DNA of 51,989 nucleotides from Aestuariivirga sp. (GTDB lineage: Bacteria; Pseudomonadota; Alphaproteobacteria; Rhizobiales; Aestuariivirgaceae), in contig NZ_JADCDB010000034.1 in assembly GCF_020252395.1 (NCBI RefSeq), forward strand, positions 1-51,989. The letters are read 5' to 3'. This document shows positions 1 through 9,758 of this stretch, piece after piece. The position numbers and the translations under genes were made by a program. The stretch's first letter is position 1. Each line of letters begins with the position of its first letter. The notes under the pieces were generated by a model. That model did not search any database. It worked only from the letters and a program-made list of their open reading frames with translations, and was not told the DNA's origin.

Positions 1-126
1 CACCTCAGAGCCAAAGCAGCACGCACCATCGATGATCTCTGGAAGGCCATCGGAAACATCTGCTCGCTCTTCACTCCAAACGAATGCGCCAACTACTTCG
101 CCGCTGCAGGATATGGATTCAATTGA
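1..126 (+). CDS. IS630-family transposase, C-terminal fragment
   Basis: The frame starting at base 1 is open for 41 codons and ends at TGA 124-126. It reads as the typical IS630 C-terminus: an [16 protein letters not shown] helix, then a C-x(8)-C-x-NYF stretch and a final AAGY. In this family the C-terminal segment follows the DDE catalytic core, which lies outside the window. The gene is partial only because the window cuts it. The last eight bases overlap the 3' end of the convergent gene at 119-1153. Confidence 0.85.
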   Translation, partial: HLRAKAARTIDDLWKAIGNICSLFTPNECANYFAAAGYGFN

Positions 127-141
127 CCGCCCGATGCTCTA
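1..141 (+). mobile_element. 3' end of an IS630-family insertion sequence (left edge, truncated by window)
   Basis: The window opens inside an IS630-like transposase, whose stop is at 124-126. Thirteen bases later comes ATGCTC followed by TA (140-141). The reverse complement of this end reads TAGAGCAT, and the same eight bases begin the element at the right edge (51851-51858). IS630 elements duplicate a TA dinucleotide on insertion, so I place the element's outer boundary at 139 with TA 140-141 as one target copy. The boundary is inferred from this match only; the inverted repeat is short and imperfect. Confidence 0.6.
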
Positions 142-1153
142 GTCCGGGGGCGCAGGCTGCGACCAGATCATGCCCGGCGAGCCATTTGGCGGCGGCCCGC
201 CAGACCTCCGCAGGCGCGTCCACATTGCCCTTGGCCTGCATCTGATGGATGCGGGGAATGGGGTTCCAGTGCAACCGCTCCACCGCGAGTACGGCCTTGC
301 GGGCATCGCCCTGCCTGACGCTCCAGAAGGCCACCGTTCCGTCCGCGACATCATCCAGATAGTCGCGTATGCAGTTCTCCATCGCATCTGCCTCGGCAAT
401 GACCTCCTCCCGCGTGACGATGGGCTGGAACACGTATCCGTCCACCTCGCGACACTCCCGCGGCAGAATCAGCGGCGCGGCGGAGAGGCCGGCGAGCCGC
501 GCATTGACGGCGCTGAGCCAGACGCGCGCCGCGTCGCGCGCGCTGTCGATGGCAATGGCGGGCGTCCAGGGCGTGGCGATCAGCCCGCTCGCGGGAAGGT
601 CCGGCCGCAGCGAATGCCAGGCCCAGAGCGAAAGCCTGGCCCAGTCCCCCCGCCCCCTCGCCTTGGGCTTGGCCAGCTGCGCTGCAGCCCAGACGGCGAA
701 ATCCTCGCCACCCCAATAGGCCGCAAAGGCGACAACAGCCAGCCACCGCCTCATGGCGCTCTTGCGCTTGGGCAGCGCGTTGCAGATGCGGCGGCGGAAG
801 ACCTCGCCGTCGGGCAGTTTCGGGATGGGGCCCACGAACATCTCCGGCGGCAGCTTGCGCAGCCAGAGGGGCAGGCCCGCCAGCTGTGCGACATTCTTCA
901 GGCTGTCGCCGCGGATCACGGCGTCGATCACCGCGCTCGCCGGAAAGCCCGCCCGCCTGACGCTGAGCGCGAACAGGAGTGCGGGAAAGGAGAAGGCGAG
1001 ATCGGCGATGCGCGGATGGCGGCTGGCCATCCAGGCGAGTGGCGCGCGATGGCGCTTATCGAAGCGCCGCAGTTGTTTTTCCAGCTGCCGTTGCGCGGCA
1101 TGGCCGGCCATTGCCGGCAGCCGCAGGGGCGCCAGCGCGGTATGAGCTTGCAT
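119..1153 (-). CDS. hypothetical protein with PcfJ-like region; 3' end runs into IS630
   Basis: The predicted protein has 344 residues, no signal peptide and no clear transmembrane segment. A motif in the last third, [15 protein letters not shown] followed by FWSVR, resembles the Met-x-Cys-x(3)-Tyr core of PcfJ-like proteins, whose function is unknown; this match is weak. The start is uncertain because no good ribosome binding site precedes ATG 1153, and an internal Met about 14 residues later is possible. The last codons and the stop (119-121) lie inside the neighbouring IS630 element, so the native C-terminus may have been replaced when the element inserted. Confidence 0.6.
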   Translation of the reverse strand: MQAHTALAPLRLPAMAGHAAQRQLEKQLRRFDKRHRAPLAWMASRHPRIADLAFSFPALLFALSVRRAGFPASAVIDAVIRGDSLKNVAQLAGLPLWLRKLPPEMFVGPIPKLPDGEVFRRRICNALPKRKSAMRRWLAVVAFAAYWGGEDFAVWAAAQLAKPKARGRGDWARLSLWAWHSLRPDLPASGLIATPWTPAIAIDSARDAARVWLSAVNARLAGLSAAPLILPRECREVDGYVFQPIVTREEVIAEADAMENCIRDYLDDVADGTVAFWSVRQGDARKAVLAVERLHWNPIPRIHQMQAKGNVDAPAEVWRAAAKWLAGHDLVAACAPGLEHRAVN

Positions 1154-1396
1154 GACAAGAGGTCCCGATGCGCCGGAGAAACTCCGGGCGGTGATGGATG
1201 AGCGGTGGAATGAGCCCGATGGAGCCGGGCAGCTCAGCGCAGCTAGCTGGACCGGCCCACCGGGAAGCGGCGTTCAAACGTCATGGCGCTTCTCCGTGTG
1301 GAAGTTGTCGGAGGCGGTGGATAATCCGAACGCGGATGAACCGCAACCCATCCGGACACTTTCTCCACCCCTGTTGCGCGCGCGACACAGGGTGCA

Positions 1397-2929
1397 TCAC
1401 AGCGTTCGCCCCATGCGCGGAAACAGGATCGATGCCTCTCCCAGCGATGCACCGTCCTCAAGCAGGTCGAGCTGCGGTTGCCAAACTTCGGATGGGCCTG
1501 CCCGGCGCGGCAGCGGGGCCAGCGCCCGCTGCGCGGTGGCGGGCATGATGGGCCAGAGCGCTTCGAAGACAAGGCGCAGGCCGTCGAGCGCCACGTGAGT
1601 GACGGTCTCGCCGCGGCTGCGGGTCAAGCGGGACTTCGCGAGCGACCAGGGCGCTTCTGATGTGACATAGCGGTTGAGCTGCTCGACGGCGTCCAGCACG
1701 GCCCGCGTGCTGGCTGGAATATCCTCCGGCGACAGCGATGCTGCGAAGCGCTGGGCGGCCGCCAACACGCATGACCGCACCGCCTCATCGACCGGGGACA
1801 ACGCTCCTTTCGGCGGAACGCGGCCCGCAAAGGCCGCGTGCGTGAAGGAAAGGAGGCGCGCATGCAGGTTGCCGAGCTTGTTGGCGAGCTCCGCCACATA
1901 GCACTGGCGGATCAACGCCACCGAGATCGCACTGTCCGCATCGGCGCGCATGTGGCGGGCGAAGACATAGCGTAGCGCGTCCGCACCGAGTTCATCAATC
2001 ACCGCGTTGGGATCGACGACGTTGCCGAGCGACTTCGACATCTTGAGGCCGCCCTCGCCCACCCAATGGCTGTGGACAAGCAAGCGCTTGGGCAGCGGCT
2101 CGCCCAAGGCCAGCAGCATGGCGGGCCAATACACGCCGTGGGTCTTCAGGATATCCTTGCCGATGATGTGCTCCGCCCCGGCCCACCAGGCCCTATACCC
2201 GGGCGCGGGCCAGCCGAGATTAGTGAGATAGTTGATCAGCGCATCGAACCAGACATAGACCACATAGTCCGGATCGAAGGGAAAGCGCACACCCAGCGGC
2301 ACGCGCGCCGCGGGGCGCGAGATGCAAAGGTCCTCCAGCGGTTCCGCCAGCAGCCGCAAAAGTTCCATGCGGAAGGTCAGTGGGCGGATGAAATCTGGCC
2401 TGGCCGCGATATGCGCGCGGATCGCCTGACGGAAGGGCTCGATCGCGAGGAAATAGTTCTCCTCGCGGATCAGCCCCGCCACAAGGTTCGGGTGCTCGCG
2501 GCAATGGCCCGCCTGGTCGAGGTCGGAGGTCTTCTTGAACTGCTCGCAGCCCGCGCAATAGTGCCCCTCATAGGTCTTGCGGTGAAGCAGGCCGCGCTCG
2601 TGGAGCCTGCCCACGATGTGCTGCACCTGGGGCACGTGGACGGCGCTGCTGGTGCGGGCGAAGACATCGTAGCCGACGTTGAGCCTGTCGAAGAGCGCGC
2701 GGAACTCGGCACTGCGCAGGTCGAGATAGCGCTGCGGATCGAGCCCCATGGCGCTCGCAGCTTGGGCATTCTTCTGGCCATGCTCGTCGCAGCCGGTCGA
2801 GAGCAGCGTGGCAACGCCAAGCCGCGCATTCTGGCGCTTGAGGATGTCGGCGACGACAGTGGTGAAGGCATGGCCAAGGTGCGGCGGGCCGTTCACGTAA
2901 TAGATGGGCGTGGTGAGATAGGACTGCAT
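1397..2929 (-). CDS. metG: methionyl-tRNA synthetase, divergent copy
   Basis: The 510-residue protein is a class I aminoacyl-tRNA synthetase charging tRNA-Met. The HIGH motif appears as HLGH at residues 17-20 in the family context YVNGPPHLGH, and KMSKS is intact near residue 295. The insert has C-x2-C (CAGC) and then an unusual HCREH instead of a second clean Cys pair, so the zinc knuckle is atypical. The SISRT motif is changed to CISRP and the usual WG after it is missing. There is no C-terminal EMAP-like domain. ATG 2929 was chosen because it starts at the conserved N-terminus and has GGAG just upstream. It may be an accessory second copy; the main MetRS is not in the window. Confidence 0.85.
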   Translation of the reverse strand: MQSYLTTPIYYVNGPPHLGHAFTTVVADILKRQNARLGVATLLSTGCDEHGQKNAQAASAMGLDPQRYLDLRSAEFRALFDRLNVGYDVFARTSSAVHVPQVQHIVGRLHERGLLHRKTYEGHYCAGCEQFKKTSDLDQAGHCREHPNLVAGLIREENYFLAIEPFRQAIRAHIAARPDFIRPLTFRMELLRLLAEPLEDLCISRPAARVPLGVRFPFDPDYVVYVWFDALINYLTNLGWPAPGYRAWWAGAEHIIGKDILKTHGVYWPAMLLALGEPLPKRLLVHSHWVGEGGLKMSKSLGNVVDPNAVIDELGADALRYVFARHMRADADSAISVALIRQCYVAELANKLGNLHARLLSFTHAAFAGRVPPKGALSPVDEAVRSCVLAAAQRFAASLSPEDIPASTRAVLDAVEQLNRYVTSEAPWSLAKSRLTRSRGETVTHVALDGLRLVFEALWPIMPATAQRALAPLPRRAGPSEVWQPQLDLLEDGASLGEASILFPRMGRTL

Positions 2930-3140
2930 GTCCGCTCCTGACCTGACAAGCTGACGGGAAGGGCTTGTGCTGCGCAAACGGGCGAAGCCCGGCGCAGCGG
3001 CAGGTGAGTCACATTCGGTCGTTGAGTGCAAAACACAGGGGCCGCGGGCGCCGCGGCTTGGTTGTTTCGGAGCGCAGATAATTGGTCTGCGTGAGATGGT
3101 GAGCGAAAATCCGGAAAGGCGACTCCTGAAAGTGATGATC

Positions 3141-3169
3141 ATTCAACCAGAAGGTTACATCCTTGTCAA
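3141..3169 (-). promoter_or_regulatory. sigma-70-type promoter reading toward metG
   Basis: Read on the minus strand there is a perfect -35 TTGACA (3169-3164), a 17-base spacer and a -10-like TTGAAT (3146-3141). It lies just after the cmk stop and about 210 bases before the metG start. In related genomes this gap usually precedes rpsA, so it could be an ancestral rpsA promoter now driving metG. Confidence 0.5.
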
Positions 3170-3181
3170 TTTGAACGGAGC

Positions 3182-5835
<2,654 letters not shown>

Positions 5836-5980
5836 TCGCTGGCGGTCCGTCGGCCGTTCCTCTGCCGGTCCCCGCGTGGCGTCATGGCTTTCCGAAGCCG
5901 CTTCTTGGTTTCAGTTTCGCAATTCGATCATGTTTCTCTGATGTCCTGAGAGTCGACGCGGGCAACCAGGCGAGGCCAGA

Positions 5981-7162
5981 CTGACCATCATCGACCGCTA
6001 TGTACTGCGCCAGAGCCTTATTCCGATCGTGGGGACGATCGTGATCGGCCTGCTTGTGCTGTCGGCGGCGAGGTTCCTCATCGTCTTCGACCTGGTGCTG
6101 GGCAATGACCAGGGGCTGCTGATCGTGGCGCGGTTGCTCGGCGCCTTCGTGCCGCATTACCTGGCCTTCACGCTGCCGCTGTCGCTCTACTGGGGCAGCT
6201 ACGTGACAGTGCGCCAGCTGACGGTGAGTTCGGAGGCGAACATCCTGCAGGCCACGGGCTCATCCATCGGCCGCACCTTCCGGACGCTGCTGGTGCTGGG
6301 CGCCGTTTTCGCCTGCATCAACGTTGCCGTGGTGGGCTGGCTGCAGCCGCTGGGGCGCTATGCCTATCGTGCCCTGTCCTACAAGCTTGAGAAGGCCGAC
6401 TTCTACCTGCGCGTCCGCGACAGCACCTTCATGAACCTAGGGCCGCGCACCGTCTTCGTCGAAAAGATCAACCCCGACCGCCAAAGCTTCGAGAAGATCC
6501 TGATCTACGAGCGGCTCGACAAGGGCGGCAGCATGACGATCGCGGCGCCGCGCGGCAGCATCGCCAAGCTGGGCGAGCGGCTGAGCCTGCGCCTGAACGG
6601 CGGACAGCGCATACTCATCGAGAATCCCGCCGAACCGGACAATGTGCAGATGATGAACTTCGACGTGCTCGACGTGCCCGTCGGCGGCGTGATGGAACCG
6701 TTCCGCCGCCGCGGCGGCGACGAGCAGGAATTGCTGCTGCCGGAACTGCTGCGGCAGGACAAGCCGCTCGCCGACGCCAGCGTGGCGGACATCTCCTCCA
6801 GCACCCACAAGCGGCTGGTGATCGCGCTGTCCTGCCTGTTCCTGCCCATGCTGGGGATCGTGCTGGGGGTGCAGAGCGCGCGCAAGAAGAACCTCTATCA
6901 GTCGATCGTTGCCCTGCTCATCGTCATCGTCTATCACCAGCTGGTCGAGTTCATGGGCGACTTTGGCAAGGGCCTGGCCGCCGGGCCGGCGGCCCTGCTG
7001 TGGTTCACCTACGCGATCTTCTTCACCATCTCCGCCGTACTTTTCTACAAGACGACCACCGGCATCGGCACGCTGCCGGACCGCTTCTGGTCCACCGTGA
7101 GCCGGTGGGGACTGGACGCAAACCTGCCGGTCTGGCGGCGCGGCAAGCCGCAGACGCCGTGA
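5981..7162 (+). CDS. LptF/LptG (YjgP/YjgQ) family permease
   Basis: A membrane component of the lipopolysaccharide export machinery: two N-terminal-half transmembrane segments after a conserved start, a periplasmic beta-jellyroll region in the middle (about residues 120-260) and three or four hydrophobic segments near the C-terminus. The family N-terminus (TIIDRYVLRQSL) is encoded at 5984-6019, upstream of the first GTG at 6029, and the frame is closed by a TGA at 5939. No ATG, GTG or TTG lies between, so I infer a CTG start at 5981, preceded by AGGCGAGG. This gives 393 residues. No partner lptF/lptG gene is next to it, so which of the two it is cannot be decided. Confidence 0.8.
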   Translation: MTIIDRYVLRQSLIPIVGTIVIGLLVLSAARFLIVFDLVLGNDQGLLIVARLLGAFVPHYLAFTLPLSLYWGSYVTVRQLTVSSEANILQATGSSIGRTFRTLLVLGAVFACINVAVVGWLQPLGRYAYRALSYKLEKADFYLRVRDSTFMNLGPRTVFVEKINPDRQSFEKILIYERLDKGGSMTIAAPRGSIAKLGERLSLRLNGGQRILIENPAEPDNVQMMNFDVLDVPVGGVMEPFRRRGGDEQELLLPELLRQDKPLADASVADISSSTHKRLVIALSCLFLPMLGIVLGVQSARKKNLYQSIVALLIVIVYHQLVEFMGDFGKGLAAGPAALLWFTYAIFFTISAVLFYKTTTGIGTLPDRFWSTVSRWGLDANLPVWRRGKPQTP

Positions 7163-7170
7163 CCGCGATG

Positions 7171-7333
7171 GCGCATGGCCTTTTCGCAAAAGTGGGTTCC
7201 GCTTTCGCGGGTCATGCTCCGGTGTAACGGGACCTCAAGTGCATTTGCAATTGAGGGCGGAAAGTTGCGCCAGCTTATCAATCCAGAGCACCTTTCGCAT
7301 CGCAAGCGAGTCCACTTGCCCGAACGGTGCTCT
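7171..7333. repeat. rhizobial intergenic mosaic palindromes (copy 1)
   Basis: Two palindromic blocks lie between the LptF/G-like gene and the cupin gene. Block one (7171-7220) contains TTCGCAAAAG, GGTTCC and TCATGCT and is closely similar to 47060-47107. Block two (7285-7333) is bounded by the inverted repeat AGAGCACC/GGTGCTCT and contains a sequence sharing GTGGACTCGC with the repeat at 46996-47047. This resembles RIME-type mosaic repeats known from Rhizobiales. The cupin stop codon (7332-7334) is formed by its edge. Confidence 0.7.
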
Positions 7334-7694
7334 AAAGATTCCTTTCGAGCTCCCGGACGAAGACCACGAGAGTTGCGCCCGTCCCGGTCGTGGAGAAATG
7401 CTGCGTGCCGGTTTTCAGCAGCACGAAATCGCCGGCCCGATAGACATAGCCGTCATTGTCGGTCACCTCGCCCTCGATGACGAAGAACTGCTCATGGCAG
7501 GTGTGCTCATGCGGCTGGCTGGAGGAGCCGGGCGCCATGCGGTAAAGCGTGAAGCCCGCTCCCTCCGGGAAGGTGTCGTCGAACTGCACGAAGGACTGAC
7601 CGGGGATCGCGCGGCCATCGGCGTCGACATAGTTCCTGTAGGGCGCAGTCTTATAGTTAGCGACGATGCGCTCGGTGGCGGCGATCTTCTTCAT
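7332..7694 (-). CDS. small cupin-domain protein
   Basis: A 120-residue single-domain cupin. The metal-binding residues of motif 1 are visible as PHEHTCHEQF (H62, H64, E68) followed by G75, and motif 2 ends with H99 in TGTQHF. Small cupins of this form may be enzymes or ligand sensors, and the substrate cannot be told. ATG 7694 has GGGAG upstream. It lies 108 bases downstream of the APC permease on the same strand and could be cotranscribed with it, which links it loosely to methylated-amine use. Confidence 0.8.
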   Translation of the reverse strand: MKKIAATERIVANYKTAPYRNYVDADGRAIPGQSFVQFDDTFPEGAGFTLYRMAPGSSSQPHEHTCHEQFFVIEGEVTDNDGYVYRAGDFVLLKTGTQHFSTTGTGATLVVFVRELERNL

Positions 7695-7802
7695 GGTGGA
7701 GCGTCTCCCTGTTCAACGGAGTTTAAAACGAGAAAGCTCTTGCTGAAAGACGCATGCGGGGCCCCGCAGGACCCCGCACGGTCGGAGAGTCGAGACCGGA
7801 GT

Positions 7803-9530
7803 TCAGCCAGGCAGCACGAAGAACCAGTTGGCCCAAAGCGCAACGGCAGCTCCTGCCGCAAGCGTCAGATATGGCAACACGCCCGCCTTGCGTTCGCCAA
7901 GCCCACTGCCGACGATGCCGAGATCATCGAGCGCCTCCTTGGGGAACTTGCCACCATCCTGAACATAGTGCCGGAAGACGAAGACCGGGATGATCAGTGC
8001 GGCAAAGACAAGTCCTGCCCAGAGGGGGTTGGGTGCATCAGCCTTTGCGCCAACCAGCTGCCAGACCTTTGCGCCTGCTCCCAGCAGCATGATGTTTACA
8101 AAGGCCAGGATGGTATTCAGTCCGATCAGCCACGTTGGGGCCTTCCAAGGCCGTTCAACGTGCCCCGAATCAACCCGGTGAATCCAGCCGGAATTGAGAT
8201 TCAGGAAGTTAAAAATAATGTACCCCACGTTTGAGACCGCCAGGACGAAGAAGTATCCGCCCACATCCGAGGCGATTGCCAAGAGCAGGAGGTTGAAGCA
8301 GAGGTCCGTCCACATGGCGCCAGTGGGGGCGCCGTGGGCGTTCACACGGCCCAAGTACTTTGGCAGCCAACCGTCCTTTGAACCTTGGTAAAGGGTTCGC
8401 GAAGATCCGGCCATGGCCGTCATGATTGCCAGAAACAATGCCATGATCATCAGAATTACGAAGATTTGGGTGATCACTTTGCCACCGCCGACCATGTTTC
8501 CGAGAGCTTCGCCAACCCCGGAACCGTCGACGATCGGAGTTGCGAGCATCCCCTCGAGACCAAGCACCCCCTGGAACGTGAAGGGCACAAGGAAGAAGAA
8601 GAGGATGCAAAGCAGGCCGGAGAAGAATATTGCCTTGAATGCGTCTGTCGCTGGGTTCTTGAGCTCGCGCGTATAACAAACGGCTGTTTCGAAGCCGTAT
8701 GTGGACCACGCTGCAATGAATAGACCGGCGAAGAACAGGGTCCAGCCAGGATTGTTCCATGTACCGTCTGTTGTTACGTAGACGTTAGATGGGGGCACCA
8801 GCGGTGAGAAGTTCGCGAAATTGATCGATCCCTCAAGAATGGGAATAATGCCCACCAGTAGCAGGGGTACGAGTACGATGATGGCAAGCCATTTTTGAGC
8901 ATTCGCCGTCCCCAGTATACCACGATGCTGGATCGCAAAGATCGCTAGCATCAGAATGGCGCCTATCACAAACGTGGCATTGATGTTGAACGACGCCACC
9001 CCCGGAATGGAAAAGTTAAAGAGACTCCATGTGCGCACAGCGGGCGTGGCAGCCGCCGTAAGGGCAGCAATTGCGTCAGTGGCTAGTTTTCCGGCATGAG
9101 CGGGATCCGCCATCCATGCAATGACTTCCGGTGAAGTATCGGTGAATACAGGAACCGGGAACAACGAGTTCAACACGTAACTGGCGGCGATGGCGCAGCC
9201 CAGCGACAGCACCGGGCTCCAGGCGAACCAATTGCACCACACAGACAGGGGTGCGATGAACTTCGAATAGCGCAGCCAGGCCATTGCTCCGTACACGGAG
9301 GCGCCGCCCGACTTGTTGCCGAACATGCCGGCGATCTCGGCATAGGTGAAGGACTGCAGGAAGCCCATGATCATCGAGATGATCCACACCAGGAAGGCGA
9401 GCTTGCCGGTTACACCGGCGATGCCGCCGATGGAGAAAAGCACGAGAGGCGGCACGCCGGCCGCCACCCAGAAGGCGCCCTTCCAGTCGAGCGCCCGGAC
9501 GAGTTCGCCCGATTTTGATTGTTCCGACAT
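7803..9530 (-). CDS. APC-superfamily amino acid/amine permease
   Basis: A 575-residue inner-membrane protein with about 12-14 hydrophobic segments. The N-terminal block GVPPLVLFSIGGIAG and the later YAEIAGMFGNKSGGASVYGAM match the APC (amino acid-polyamine-organocation) family substrate-site helices. It is divergent from tdm with a 228-base shared control region, so a role in importing trimethylamine, TMAO or a related amine is a reasonable inference; no tmoXWV-type ABC importer is present. The middle of the gene (about 8.0-9.1 kb) is lower in GC than its ends, suggesting a mosaic origin. The ATG at 9530 is preceded by GGAGGATC. Confidence 0.85.
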   Translation of the reverse strand: MSEQSKSGELVRALDWKGAFWVAAGVPPLVLFSIGGIAGVTGKLAFLVWIISMIMGFLQSFTYAEIAGMFGNKSGGASVYGAMAWLRYSKFIAPLSVWCNWFAWSPVLSLGCAIAASYVLNSLFPVPVFTDTSPEVIAWMADPAHAGKLATDAIAALTAAATPAVRTWSLFNFSIPGVASFNINATFVIGAILMLAIFAIQHRGILGTANAQKWLAIIVLVPLLLVGIIPILEGSINFANFSPLVPPSNVYVTTDGTWNNPGWTLFFAGLFIAAWSTYGFETAVCYTRELKNPATDAFKAIFFSGLLCILFFFLVPFTFQGVLGLEGMLATPIVDGSGVGEALGNMVGGGKVITQIFVILMIMALFLAIMTAMAGSSRTLYQGSKDGWLPKYLGRVNAHGAPTGAMWTDLCFNLLLLAIASDVGGYFFVLAVSNVGYIIFNFLNLNSGWIHRVDSGHVERPWKAPTWLIGLNTILAFVNIMLLGAGAKVWQLVGAKADAPNPLWAGLVFAALIIPVFVFRHYVQDGGKFPKEALDDLGIVGSGLGERKAGVLPYLTLAAGAAVALWANWFFVLPG

Positions 9531-9700
9531 AATGGTCCGATCCTCCGTTGGTTCCCAATTCCCATCCCCCGGAGGCGCGCCCGCCTCTCCCGGGCGGGTC
9601 GAATATCCAACGGGCGGGAAATGAGGCAGCGGAGCCTGCCGCCGTTCCCCCTCAATCCCTCAGGAAATAATTTTGAATGCCGTTATATCGACGGTCAAGC

Positions 9701-9719
9701 GAAACTCACTTATAGTTTC
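9701..9719. promoter_or_regulatory. inverted repeat upstream of tdm, candidate operator
   Basis: A perfect inverted repeat GAAACT-N7-AGTTTC lies 40 bases before the tdm start, in the divergent region between the permease and tdm. Its symmetry and position suit a dimeric regulator controlling one or both transcripts. No regulator gene is adjacent. Confidence 0.4.
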
Positions 9720-9758
9720 AAAAGACATTGGGAGCATAACCCTAGGGAAGGGCGATCG

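Noticed and set aside
1154-1396. Short frames between the PcfJ-like gene and metG
   Set aside because: They are in a 243-base gap, show no family features and no ribosome binding sites; I see nothing else in it.
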